A stretch of DNA of 64,000 nucleotides from Igneacidithiobacillus sp041146875 (GTDB taxonomy: Bacteria > Pseudomonadota > Gammaproteobacteria > Acidithiobacillales > Acidithiobacillaceae), in the NCBI RefSeq assembly GCF_041146875.1, contig NZ_JBFRXP010000002.1, forward strand, positions 62,001-126,000. Direction: 5' to 3'. Numbering within the stretch: the first letter of the stretch is position 1; every line of letters starts with the position of its first letter. The position numbers were made by a program, and so were the translations under genes. The notes below the pieces were generated by a model. It did no database searches. It had not been told where the DNA came from and saw only the letters and a list, made by a program, of their open reading frames with translations. Below are positions 23,425-31,875 of this stretch, one piece after another.

Positions 23425-24090
23425 ATGAAAAAGCAGCTACTTTTGGGCGCGATTGCCTTTGGTCTCAGCCCTTTTGCGATGGCTGGGAGTGTCGGCATTG
23501 ATTATGACAATGTGGGCATCGACGCCGGTCCCGTCAGTTCTTCACCGTGGTCCGGCACGCTTTCGGTAGGCACCACGGGTATCAGCGTCGGCGCGGCGTA
23601 CCAGGAATCGCCGCACTGGTCCACGTCTGCGAGCATGGGCGGTTTTTACATCGACCCGACATTAAGCGCAGGTGGAGAAACCTATGGCATGGGTATCCGT
23701 CTGCTGTCCGGCATGCTGACGGAAAACTGGCGGCCCTGGGCGGGCAGCGGGTTCTTCCTGAGCACAGGGCTGCTGTTCAATGGCAACCGCCTGTCCCTGC
23801 GACCCCGGACTGTCACCGGAAATTACGCATTCGCGACGCCTGCGACGGCAACGTTCCATCCGGTGGATCCTTTTCTCGGGCTGGGCTGGGACCATCCGTT
23901 TGCTGGTGGCCGGTGGACCTTTCACGCGCTCGTCGGCGCAGCGTGGCAAGGGCGCACTGCCATCGACGTGCAAATGGGAACTGATCCCTACGCGCTGCAG
24001 GCGCATCAGAGTGAGAAAACCAGTTTGCAGACGGCTTTGGGATGGCGCTGGTTGCCGGTCATGCAGATCGGCGTGCGCTATCACTTCTGA
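23425..24090 (+). CDS. Outer-membrane beta-barrel protein, 221 aa
   Basis: A signal peptide (MKKQLLLGAIAFGLSPFAMA) is followed by about eight alternating amphipathic strands rich in Gly, Trp and Tyr and a C-terminal aromatic residue (MQIGVRYHF), the signal for outer-membrane assembly. Strands such as FFLSTGLLFNGNRLSL and WTFHALVGAAWQG are typical small barrels (OmpW/OmpX-like size). AGGAG lies nine bases before the ATG. It is followed after 11 bases by the trimeric autotransporter gene, so both surface proteins are co-expressed from one backbone promoter; it may help display the adhesin. Confidence 0.75.
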   Translation: MKKQLLLGAIAFGLSPFAMAGSVGIDYDNVGIDAGPVSSSPWSGTLSVGTTGISVGAAYQESPHWSTSASMGGFYIDPTLSAGGETYGMGIRLLSGMLTENWRPWAGSGFFLSTGLLFNGNRLSLRPRTVTGNYAFATPATATFHPVDPFLGLGWDHPFAGGRWTFHALVGAAWQGRTAIDVQMGTDPYALQAHQSEKTSLQTALGWRWLPVMQIGVRYHF

Positions 24091-24101
24091 AGGAGAAGAA
24101 C

Positions 24102-26090
24102 GTGAAAAAACGTATTCTGTTTCTCGCCATCATGGGTGCGACGCTGTCTTTTCCCCAGATGGCATCCGCCATTGTGGCGTACACGCCAAACAACTCGGTG
24201 GCGGTCGGCAACAACACCAGCGCGGTGGGTAATAATGATGTGGCCATCGGCGGTGACACCAATGCCAACGGATCGAACAATGTTGTCATTAACGGCTCGA
24301 TCCCGTATTCGTCCGCTACACTGAACGAGGAAGGGACGACGGCACAGAGCACATCCAATGTCGGCGGCAGTGGCGCGTCTGGTTCTTCTGGCTCATCGGG
24401 CACGGCTGTCAACGAGAATGAGTCGGCAACGGCGTATGGAAGCGGTGCCACCGTATATCAGTCGGGGTCTGCTCCTTACTCGCCAGGAACCGCCATCGGC
24501 AGTAATGCCACCACTAATGGAACGGTCGCCATCGGCTTCGGGTCACGGTCCGGCAGCACTGATGCTGGCACCGGTTCCAATGTACCAACGGACAACACGG
24601 TCATCAACGGTACAGCTTCCTCTTCTTCGTCCAGCAATCCGGCTTCCGGAAACGTGGCGATCGGGAACGAAAGTTATGCGTCTGGCAACCAGAACATTGC
24701 CGAAGGCGAGAATGCCTATGCCGTCGGCGACGGGAGCATTGCGATGGGACCGGACGCCACCGCAGGATCGGGCGCGGCCAGCGACCCATCCACCGCCGTA
24801 GGCACGGGCGCCACCGCAACGGGGACGGACTCGGAAGCATACGGCTATAACGCCACCGCGACCGGGGTCAACTCGGAAGCCCTGGGTACGAACGCCAGCA
24901 CGGACCAGAGCAATTCCGTGGCGCTGGGCAGTGGCAGTACCGCCAATTCCGCACCCACGGCAACGGGAAGTGTCACCATTCGCGGAACCTCTTATGCGGT
25001 GGCCGGGGCGAATCCTGCAGGCACGGTCAGTGTCGGTTCTTCCGGGGCGAATGGCAGAACCGCCGAAACGCGCACGATTACCAACGTGGCAGCGGGACAG
25101 GTTTCCGCCACCAGCACCGATGCGGTCAACGGATCGGAACTGTATGCCACCAATCAGGCCATCGACAATCTGCAGACCACGCAGAGCAGTATCGGGGTGT
25201 TGCACTACACCACGCCCAACGGGTCCGCCAGCGCGACGCCAACGGGTACGGCGAGTGCCGGAACGGCATCGACGGGTCCGGTAACGATTTCCAACGTGGG
25301 TAATGGCACGATTGCCCAGGGCAGCACCACAGCGGCCAATGGCAACGATGTCTGGGCAGCCGAGCAACAGGCAAAACAGGAATTTTCCCTGACCTGTCAT
25401 CGCCTGGGTAACGGCTCCGGCGACATTATCTGCGGGCGGGACGCCTCCGTGAATGGTCAAAACGCCATGGCCCAGGGGACGGACAGCGCGGCCAATGGGA
25501 ATGAGGCAACTGCCTATGGCGCGGGCAGTCAGGCCATCGGAAATGATGCCGTCGCCGTGGGGCCGGACGCCACCGCACGCGGATACTCCACAACCGCCGT
25601 AGGCGATCATGCCCAGGCGCTGGCTCCCAACAGCACCGCCCTGGGGCAGGACGCGGTGGCCAACGGCAACGGTTCGGTAGCCTTGGGGTATGGCTCCGTC
25701 GCCAACCGCCCGGATGCAGTCTCGGTCGGCAATGCGGCTACAGGCATGGATCGTCAGATTACGAATGTTGCACCGGCCACACAGCCACACGACGCCGTAA
25801 ACCTGCAACAGATGGATGATGCGCTGAAAGGTATTGGCAACGATGCGCAAGCGATTGCGGATAAAGTGGGTTCCGTGGATGCCTCGCTGGCGGCATCTTC
25901 GGCGGAAGCGGCGGCGGGCAAACACAAAAACACGATTGCCGGAGCTACGGCGGAGTACAACGGTCAGGCCAGCTTTGCATTTGCGTACCAGCATCGTTGG
26001 GAGAGCCATTGGGCGGGACTGATCACCGTGGGCAGCAATGGTCAGGCATCCAATACCACTGTTGCGGGTGCGGCAAGTTATAGCTGGTAA
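24102..26090 (+). CDS. Trimeric autotransporter adhesin (YadA-like)
   Basis: 662 residues from a GTG behind AAGGAGAAG. A signal peptide (VKKRILFLAIMGATLSFPQMASA) precedes a head of YadA-type repeats (NSVAVGNNTSAVGNNDVAIG; AIGSNATTNGTVAIGFGS; TAVGTGATATGTDSEAYG). Two connector segments are visible (TITNVAAGQVSATSTDAVNG near 345 and RQITNVAPATQPHDAVNLQQ near 560). A short stalk and the C-terminal membrane anchor (NTIAGATAEYNGQASFAFAY ... AGAASYSW) complete it. Such proteins trimerise and mediate attachment to surfaces or cells. Encoded directly before the mobilisation genes, it could help donor-recipient contact, which is inference. Confidence 0.9.
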   Translation: MKKRILFLAIMGATLSFPQMASAIVAYTPNNSVAVGNNTSAVGNNDVAIGGDTNANGSNNVVINGSIPYSSATLNEEGTTAQSTSNVGGSGASGSSGSSGTAVNENESATAYGSGATVYQSGSAPYSPGTAIGSNATTNGTVAIGFGSRSGSTDAGTGSNVPTDNTVINGTASSSSSSNPASGNVAIGNESYASGNQNIAEGENAYAVGDGSIAMGPDATAGSGAASDPSTAVGTGATATGTDSEAYGYNATATGVNSEALGTNASTDQSNSVALGSGSTANSAPTATGSVTIRGTSYAVAGANPAGTVSVGSSGANGRTAETRTITNVAAGQVSATSTDAVNGSELYATNQAIDNLQTTQSSIGVLHYTTPNGSASATPTGTASAGTASTGPVTISNVGNGTIAQGSTTAANGNDVWAAEQQAKQEFSLTCHRLGNGSGDIICGRDASVNGQNAMAQGTDSAANGNEATAYGAGSQAIGNDAVAVGPDATARGYSTTAVGDHAQALAPNSTALGQDAVANGNGSVALGYGSVANRPDAVSVGNAATGMDRQITNVAPATQPHDAVNLQQMDDALKGIGNDAQAIADKVGSVDASLAASSAEAAAGKHKNTIAGATAEYNGQASFAFAYQHRWESHWAGLITVGSNGQASNTTVAGAASYSW

Positions 26091-26143
26091 GTGCAGATCG
26101 CGGGATGCACCCAGCCAAGGGTTGCGCCCGGCGATGGGGCTGG

Positions 26144-26170
26144 GCGATCGCAACGACCCCCAGCTATACC
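26144..26170 (+). promoter_or_regulatory. Promoter-like element (GCGATC-N15-TATACC) for the topB-relaxase operon
   Basis: GCGATC, spacer GCAACGACCCCCAGC, TATACC, 28 bases before the topB ATG. Confidence 0.65.
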
Positions 26171-26198
26171 CAGGTACAAGCCATCAGGAGCATTTATC

Positions 26199-28232
26199 AT
26201 GACCACCGTCATCATTGCCGAGAAGCCGTCCATGGCCCGCGCGATCCGCGAGGGCTTAGGCCCCAGGGCCAGTCAATATGAAATCACCAATGCTTTTGGG
26301 CATATTCTTGAGCAGGTCGGGCCGGACGAGTACCTGCCGGATTCCGTGCCACGGACGGGCAAAGGAAAAAAGGTCTGGCGGATGGAAGATCTGCCGATCC
26401 TGCCCAGCCAGTGGATCAAGCATCCCAAGCGGGAGGCTGCAGCACAGCTCAAAAAAATTGGTCAGCTATTGAAGTCCGCCGGTGCCGTCATCAATGCGGG
26501 CGACCCCGACCGTGAGGGGCAACTGCTGATCGACGAAATTCTGGAGCACTACCACTACCGGGGCCGCATCCAGCGGGTGTGGCTGAAAGCACTAGACCGT
26601 GAGAACGTCCAGAAAGCATTTGCTGCGCTGGAGAGCAATGAGAAGTATCGCCCGCTGAAAGATGCTGCTGAGGCCCGCAGCCAGTCCGATTGGCTGGTGG
26701 GTATGAATCTTACACGGGCGGTAACCGTCCAGTCGGGAGATCTCTTCTCGGTTGGCCGAGTCCAGACACCGACGCTGGCTCTGGTGGTGCAACGGGATCT
26801 GACGATCGAGAACTTTCGGCCTACGGACTATTATGAGGTCATAGCGCAATGCCAGCACCGCAACGGCGCCTTTCTGGCAAAGTGGGAGCCCCGAGGCACG
26901 GACGGACCGGGTTTTGACCCGGATGGCCGTCTGATCGACCGCAGACTGGCAGACGCCGTCGCGGCCAAGGCTACTGGCCAGGGTCGAGTGACCAGTTTTG
27001 AGGCGAAGGAACAGAAACAGTCCGCACCCTTGCCATTTAGCCTGTCCGCGCTGCAAAAGGTAGCGTCCAGTCGTTTTGGAATGTCGGCGCAGCAGGTTCT
27101 CGATACCTGCCAGGCCCTCTACGAAAAAAAGATCACCACCTACCCCCGCACGGACTGCCGCTATCTGCCCGAGGAACAACTGGCAGACGCCCCGAAGATT
27201 CTCCAGGCGCTACCCATACCGGAGTCCGTCCGTGGTCTGATGAACTTTCAGCAGAAACACGCGGCCTGGAATAACAAAAAGATCACGGCACACAACGCCA
27301 TCATCCCCACGGGAGAACGTCCATCCGGGCTTTCAGAAGCCGAATCCAGACTCTTTGAGATCATCTGGAAATCCTATGTGGCCCTGTTCCTGCCGGAATA
27401 CCGGTACAAGGCCCTCTCTGCACTTGTGGAGATCGGTGGAGAGACCTGGAAGGCCACTGGCCGACAGGACCTCGATCCAGGCTGGAAACGGCTCTATGGC
27501 AACGGGGCGATTTCCGAAGGCGAGGAGGGCGAGGAAGAGGAGACGGCTGCTCCTCTGCCGACGATGAGCCAGGGTGATCCAGTGCAGGGCATGGGTGGTC
27601 AGGTCCAGGCAAAGCAAACGAAGCCACCGGCGCGCTTTACAGACGGTTCGTTGATTGATGCCATGAGCAACATTCACAAGTTTGTCACCGATCCGGAAGC
27701 CCGTGCCAAACTCAAGGAAACGTCCGGGCTGGGTACGGAGGCGACGCGGGCCAGCGTTATCGAAACGCTGTTGAAGCGGGATTATCTGCTGAAAAAGGGT
27801 AAGCAGTTGATCTCGACGGCTAAGGGCCGTGCGCTGATCGCCTATCTGGAGAAACGGGGGCTGGGCGAGTTTGCGGATCCAGTCACCACGGCGCGCTGGG
27901 AAGATCTGCTCTCGGCTGTGGCCGAGGGCCGGATACCGGCGGACAAGTTTCTGTCTGCTGTGGTGGACAGTGTCAAGACAGCGACCGCCGCCATGAAGGC
28001 AGGAGGTACCGGGATTGCGAGTACCGGAAAGACCAGTCGAAACGGCAAGGGACGCGGAAAGGTGGAAAAGTCCCTGTCCTGCCCGATCTGCAAGGGCGAG
28101 GCTACGGTCCGGCGTCTGGAATCCAAAAACAAAAAGGGGGTGTATTTCTGGTCCTGCTCGAATCGGGAGGCTCACCCGTTGCTGGCGGATGATAAAGGCA
28201 AACCTGGCAAACCCTTCGGAGCCAGAGCGTGA
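26199..28232 (+). CDS. topB: DNA topoisomerase III (conjugative TraE/TopB type)
   Basis: 677 residues. The Toprim domain starts TTVIIAEKPSMARAIREGLG and has the acidic NAGDPDREGQLLIDEIL. The catalytic tyrosine is in ITTYPRTDCRYLPEE (about residue 315). Further family motifs are WLVGMNLTRAVTV and VGRVQTPTLALVV. A C-terminal zinc ribbon is present (CPICKGE ... FWSCSN). It relaxes and decatenates DNA through a cut single strand; plasmid copies assist conjugative DNA processing or replication termination. It opens a tightly packed operon ending with the relaxase; its stop overlaps the next start (GTGA). Confidence 0.92.
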   Translation: MTTVIIAEKPSMARAIREGLGPRASQYEITNAFGHILEQVGPDEYLPDSVPRTGKGKKVWRMEDLPILPSQWIKHPKREAAAQLKKIGQLLKSAGAVINAGDPDREGQLLIDEILEHYHYRGRIQRVWLKALDRENVQKAFAALESNEKYRPLKDAAEARSQSDWLVGMNLTRAVTVQSGDLFSVGRVQTPTLALVVQRDLTIENFRPTDYYEVIAQCQHRNGAFLAKWEPRGTDGPGFDPDGRLIDRRLADAVAAKATGQGRVTSFEAKEQKQSAPLPFSLSALQKVASSRFGMSAQQVLDTCQALYEKKITTYPRTDCRYLPEEQLADAPKILQALPIPESVRGLMNFQQKHAAWNNKKITAHNAIIPTGERPSGLSEAESRLFEIIWKSYVALFLPEYRYKALSALVEIGGETWKATGRQDLDPGWKRLYGNGAISEGEEGEEEETAAPLPTMSQGDPVQGMGGQVQAKQTKPPARFTDGSLIDAMSNIHKFVTDPEARAKLKETSGLGTEATRASVIETLLKRDYLLKKGKQLISTAKGRALIAYLEKRGLGEFADPVTTARWEDLLSAVAEGRIPADKFLSAVVDSVKTATAAMKAGGTGIASTGKTSRNGKGRGKVEKSLSCPICKGEATVRRLESKNKKGVYFWSCSNREAHPLLADDKGKPGKPFGARA

Positions 28233-28651
28233 CCGGCCTGCTCATTCTCGCGCGGCCTCATGTGTCGCTGCTGGACGGGCCGCGTCTCGCCTGGTGGCTG
28301 ACTCACCATGCCGGTATCCAGGGCGCGACTTTCCCGGTGGATCCCGCTTATGCCCGGCATACGGCCTGGTCCCGCTTGCTGGGCCTTTACGGGCGTGTCG
28401 CGGGCGGGCACCGGATGGTTGCCCTGGACACGGAGTCCCCTTTCGGTCTGCGTTCGCTGGCGAAGGCACTGAAGCATGGGCAGACCGTCGTGTTGTTTCC
28501 CCAGGGGACCGGGCTGCAGTTTGGTCCGGACCGCCCTGACCGTCCGGGGCTGCAGTGGCTCCTGGACCGGACCTATCCCCGGATAGAGTCAGTCAGGATG
28601 GGGCATCCCATTTTCGTCGAGCGAAGCACGGAGGAAATGTGCCATGCGTAG
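28229..28651 (+). CDS. PlsC-like acyltransferase domain protein, short
   Basis: 140 residues. The acyltransferase motif HX4D is seen in RPHVSLLDGP, and the Aas/PlsC motif III in VVLFPQGTG. Family members acylate lysophospholipids at the membrane, but this protein is shorter than a full domain (~200 residues) and lacks an obvious motif IV, so activity is uncertain. It starts at GTG within the topB stop and overlaps the next gene, so it is a fixed part of the operon. A role in membrane remodelling during transfer is speculation. Confidence 0.6.
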   Translation: MTGLLILARPHVSLLDGPRLAWWLTHHAGIQGATFPVDPAYARHTAWSRLLGLYGRVAGGHRMVALDTESPFGLRSLAKALKHGQTVVLFPQGTGLQFGPDRPDRPGLQWLLDRTYPRIESVRMGHPIFVERSTEEMCHA

Positions 28652-28952
28652 GATGTCGAATCTCGCTTTCAATCAGGACTTCCCTGTCGCGTCGGGGAGG
28701 AGCGGCCTCAAGGCGGAAAGCCCGGTCGTTCTTGGCCGGGACCTGGAGAATCCTTTCGACGTGGACGCCGTAGGCGTCTGGCTGGAGGACATTCCGGGCA
28801 TCCCCCTGGGGTGGTTGTATCGCAAGGACAGCAACCGGCCCGTGGTGCTCCAGGCTTTGGATCGGGGGGCAACGATTCAGGGTCGGATCGTCTTGCGTCC
28901 CAGTTCTGTCACCCGGCAGCAACGGCAGAAGGCCGTGCTCTTCTGGCTCTGA
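28644..28952 (+). CDS. HIRAN-domain-like protein
   Basis: 102 residues. The segment LKAESPVVLGRDLENPFDVD followed by AVGVWLEDIPGIPLGWLYRK and VVLQALDRGATIQGRI follows the pattern of HIRAN domains (NPxDxxAVxV, then IG-like turn), which bind single-stranded DNA ends in HLTF and some bacterial nucleases. The start overlaps the previous stop; an alternative Met is at 28656. In this operon it may bind DNA ends during transfer. Confidence 0.5.
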   Translation: MRRMSNLAFNQDFPVASGRSGLKAESPVVLGRDLENPFDVDAVGVWLEDIPGIPLGWLYRKDSNRPVVLQALDRGATIQGRIVLRPSSVTRQQRQKAVLFWL

Positions 28953-28959
28953 GGTTTGG

Positions 28960-29202
28960 ATGCAGAAAAAAGCGCTGGCGATTCTCAACAACCCCGCCCG
29001 GTCTCTACCGTTGCTGTTCACCGTTTACGGCATGGACACGGACGAACAGATCTCTGACTGGCTGGCAGCGAGTCTCGGCGATGACGCGGAAATGCTGGTT
29101 AAAAAGCTGTTGGTGGAAGGCTTTTATCATTCGCGGGAGCGGGACCTGATGGACTACGCGCGTCGCCGCATTTTGGAGGAATATCCGGATGTCTGCGACT
29201 AA
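28960..29202 (+). CDS. Small hypothetical protein, 80 aa
   Basis: Not recognised. Helical and acidic (SDWLAASLGDDAEMLVKKLLVEGFYHSRERD). It lies 7 bases after the HIRAN-like gene and overlaps the membrane protein gene by 14 bases. The stop TAA is at 29200-29202. Confidence 0.5.
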   Translation: MQKKALAILNNPARSLPLLFTVYGMDTDEQISDWLAASLGDDAEMLVKKLLVEGFYHSRERDLMDYARRRILEEYPDVCD

Positions 29203-29773
29203 ACCATCAGGCCCACCGCAGTCTATCCCGCCGCGTGCATTGCGGTCGGATGTGCCTGGCGGAACGATGTGGGTTCCCCGTTGGAAGTGGGTGGGACGGC
29301 TTTTCGGCCGTGAGGTACGGCTTCCGCCGACTGTCTGTGTGACGAAAGCCACGCCCAATGCGGAAACCGTTTCGCCGGACATGGTCGGTATGGCTTTGCC
29401 GAAAGTGGAACCCACGGCAGTGAGCCCGTCTGTGGATGTTAACCCCAAGAAAAGGCCAGAGTCCTTTGGAGAGTGGGCCAAACCGTTGTTAGCCATTCTG
29501 GGCGTGTTGGCGGTGATCTGGGGTCTGGGAGTGTCCTTTGGCTATGTGTTGGCGAAGGAAGGAACTCCCTCCTGGATGTCTGACGGCAGTGTCGGCGGTG
29601 TGGTGGGCGCGTTCCTCATGGCCCCCTCTGGTGCCTTGTTGTTATTGCTGGCAGCGCTGGGCTGCTTTGTTCAGGCAGTGGATGACGAGGAGCCCCGGCG
29701 TATTTGGCAAGTGGCTGGCTGGGGACTGATCGCTCTGTTTCTGCTCGTACTGTATAGCGGGTTTTTGCGATGA
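29189..29773 (+). CDS. Membrane protein, ~194 aa, three hydrophobic segments
   Basis: A Pro-rich cytoplasmic N-terminus (~95 residues) is followed by three likely membrane helices: LLAILGVLAVIWGLGVSFGY, a Gly/Ala-rich LMAPSGALLLLLAALGCFV and WGLIALFLLVLYSG. It overlaps the relaxase start by ATGA. By position it could anchor the relaxosome near the transfer channel, but no domain is recognised. Confidence 0.6.
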   Translation: MSATKPSGPPQSIPPRALRSDVPGGTMWVPRWKWVGRLFGREVRLPPTVCVTKATPNAETVSPDMVGMALPKVEPTAVSPSVDVNPKKRPESFGEWAKPLLAILGVLAVIWGLGVSFGYVLAKEGTPSWMSDGSVGGVVGAFLMAPSGALLLLLAALGCFVQAVDDEEPRRIWQVAGWGLIALFLLVLYSGFLR

Positions 29774-31350
29774 GCGAGAAGCGCTCCGAAACCTCGGTAT
29801 CGGGCAAGTCTTTCGTTCGTGGGCGCACGATTGAGGACGAAGAGCGTCATGGTCGTCCGCAGGCCGCGCGGGTCGTGCGCCGGATTACGGCGGAAAGACG
29901 GTCCGTTTCCGGGTCCCGTGGTGCGGGCTCCGCTGCCCACGCTCTTTTTGGGCGTAAACCGATCAAGCCTGCACCGCAAGGAGCTCCGGACAAGGTGGCT
30001 GCCCGCAGGGTGACGGTGAAGGTGAATTATGCGCCGGCCCGCAAGCAGGGCCAGTGGGCGGCACATGGGAGCTATCTGGAGCGGGAGGGCGCCCAGAAGG
30101 AAGATGAGCGGGGGCAGGGATTTGATGCCAAAAATGAGGAAGTCTCTCTTGCCTCACGCCTAAACGAGTGGCAGATGGCGGGTGATCCCCGCCTGTTCAA
30201 GGTCGTTCTGTCTCCCGAGGATGGCGACCGTCTGGCGATCCGCGAGTACACCCGAGAATACATGGCCCGGCTGGCCCCCCATCTGAGTGAACACTCGGAG
30301 CGGATAGAGTGGGCGGCCATCGAGCATTACAACACGGGGCATCCCCATGTCCATCTACTGATCCGTGGCAACAACAATCTGCAGATCGCGCCGGAGATGA
30401 TCCGGATGGGAATGCGGGATCTGGCCTCCGGTCTGGTGACGGAGCGCCTGGGCTACCGCTCGCCGGAGGAAATCCGGCGCGCTCGGGAAAAACAGGTGGA
30501 TGCCCGCAAACTTACGTCCCTGGATCGGGAGATCGAGCGGATGGCAAAGCCGTTGGGGGAGGGTAGGTCTTTTCTGGCGGAACGGGTAGCAAAGCCCCAA
30601 GACCGGGGCTATGCCGATCAGCGATTACGGATGCAGCGCCTGGAATCGCTGGAGCGGTTGGGGCTTGCGGAAAAGATGGGCTCGTCCACCTGGGTACTGG
30701 ATGCTGGCTGGACCAAGGGACTACGCGAGCTGGAAGTGCTACAGACTCGGTCGAAGATGGTGTCCCAGGCTCGCGCTTTGATGACGGATCCGCGTTGCCC
30801 GCCCCAGGTCACGAAAATCCGGCCGGGTGAGCGCCTGGTGGGCCGGGTATTGGGTACCGGACTGGATGAGAAATTTGACCGCAGTTACGTCCTGATCGAG
30901 GGTACGGATTACCGGGCGCATATCGTGTATCAGAATGCGGGAATCGAAAAAGCCCGCGCTGCCCAAAACCTGCAATTGCGGCATCTGGTCGCCATCGAAG
31001 GTAAGGCGTTCGCGAAGGATGGCAAGACCATCGCCTATACCCGCGTAGAAGATTATGGGCTGGTGATTCCGGACAAGCCCGCGCCTGTCCCAATCCCCGA
31101 CAAGGCCCTCGACGACGCCCTTGATGCCGATCAGCAGCCAGCCAAGGAGGCCAGCACGGGTTTTCAGCGGTATTGGCACGAGCAGCTACTGGAACGGGCG
31201 CGTCGCCGGGCGCAGGAAAAGCAACGGGAAGAGCAGAAAAAGCAGGAAGCCGACAGGCAGGCGCGAGAAGCAGTACCGGAACGTCCCGACAGGTCTGGCA
31301 TCAGGCCCAAGAAATCGGGTCCGGGCCTGGATGATGTGGATCTGGAATAA
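29770..31350 (+). CDS. Conjugative relaxase, MOBP/VirD2-like with DUF3363-type C-terminus
   Basis: 526 residues. After a basic N-terminal tail (~75 residues) the relaxase domain starts at VTVKVNYAPARK. HGSYLEREG is the active-site-region motif of this family, and EHYNTGHPHVHLLIRG is the metal-binding three-His motif. The C-terminal half (HLVAIEGKAFAKDGKTIAYT and neighbours) fits DUF3363, and the extreme C-terminus is Lys/Arg-rich coiled coil. It nicks oriT and pilots the strand into the channel. It is coupled to the membrane protein by ATGA. No VirD4/TraG coupling protein gene is visible in this window. Confidence 0.85.
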   Translation: MSEKRSETSVSGKSFVRGRTIEDEERHGRPQAARVVRRITAERRSVSGSRGAGSAAHALFGRKPIKPAPQGAPDKVAARRVTVKVNYAPARKQGQWAAHGSYLEREGAQKEDERGQGFDAKNEEVSLASRLNEWQMAGDPRLFKVVLSPEDGDRLAIREYTREYMARLAPHLSEHSERIEWAAIEHYNTGHPHVHLLIRGNNNLQIAPEMIRMGMRDLASGLVTERLGYRSPEEIRRAREKQVDARKLTSLDREIERMAKPLGEGRSFLAERVAKPQDRGYADQRLRMQRLESLERLGLAEKMGSSTWVLDAGWTKGLRELEVLQTRSKMVSQARALMTDPRCPPQVTKIRPGERLVGRVLGTGLDEKFDRSYVLIEGTDYRAHIVYQNAGIEKARAAQNLQLRHLVAIEGKAFAKDGKTIAYTRVEDYGLVIPDKPAPVPIPDKALDDALDADQQPAKEASTGFQRYWHEQLLERARRRAQEKQREEQKKQEADRQAREAVPERPDRSGIRPKKSGPGLDDVDLE

Positions 31351-31360
31351 CACCGGGGTA

Positions 31361-31387
31361 CCGATCCCCTTTTGGGCTGGCTATACC
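31361..31387 (+). promoter_or_regulatory. Promoter-like element (CCGATC-N15-TATACC) for the trbB operon
   Basis: CCGATC, spacer CCCTTTTGGGCTGGC, TATACC, 29 bases before the ATG at 31417. Confidence 0.7.
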
Positions 31388-31416
31388 AAGACAGTCAATC
31401 CATCTGAGAGGACTTC

Positions 31417-31875
31417 ATGCCTACGGTATATGGACAGGTAAAGCTGGTTGGTCAGTATGCGGAGCGCATCGAGACGGAAGCTGCTGAAAAGCGCGTCTCG
31501 AAGGCCGCGTTGTTGTCCGAGTATGCCTTGCGCGGGATCGAGGCCGCGGATTCGGGCAAAGACAGTGAATGGGCGAGTCTGGAACGCCGCCTCTCGGCGA
31601 CGTTACTCGCGACGCGCGGGGAAGTGGAAGCCGTACAGGCGGGGCTGGATACCCTGACGGCCATGTTCGATCTCTTTGTGAAACTCATGCTCCTGCATTT
31701 GCCGGAACCACTACTGGATGAGGCTGAGGCGCTCCAGTCATCGGCCTTGACCCGCTATGAGCGGTTTCTGAAGCAGGTGGCAGGCAGTGGTTTTGATGGA
31801 GACCGTCCCCAGGCGTTGCGGAAAATCGCCAGATTACTGGAGGTGCGTGTCCATGGCGGGGATGACGATGAGTAA
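31417..31875 (+). CDS. Probable mobilisation/DNA-binding accessory protein, 152 aa
   Basis: The first 45 residues (MPTVYGQVKLVGQYAERIET, then SKAALLSEYALRGIEA) look like a ribbon-helix-helix domain as in relaxosome accessory proteins. The rest is helical (LERRLSATLLATRGEVEAVQ) with a hydrophobic middle (FDLFVKLMLLHLPEPLLD). It leads the trb operon and its end overlaps trbB. A TraJ/MobC-like function is a guess from fold and position. Confidence 0.5.
   Translation: MPTVYGQVKLVGQYAERIETEAAEKRVSKAALLSEYALRGIEAADSGKDSEWASLERRLSATLLATRGEVEAVQAGLDTLTAMFDLFVKLMLLHLPEPLLDEAEALQSSALTRYERFLKQVAGSGFDGDRPQALRKIARLLEVRVHGGDDDE

Noticed and set aside
24543..26153. 536-aa frame antisense to the autotransporter
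   Set aside because: A shadow created by the repetitive Gly/Ala/Thr coding sequence of the real gene on the plus strand.
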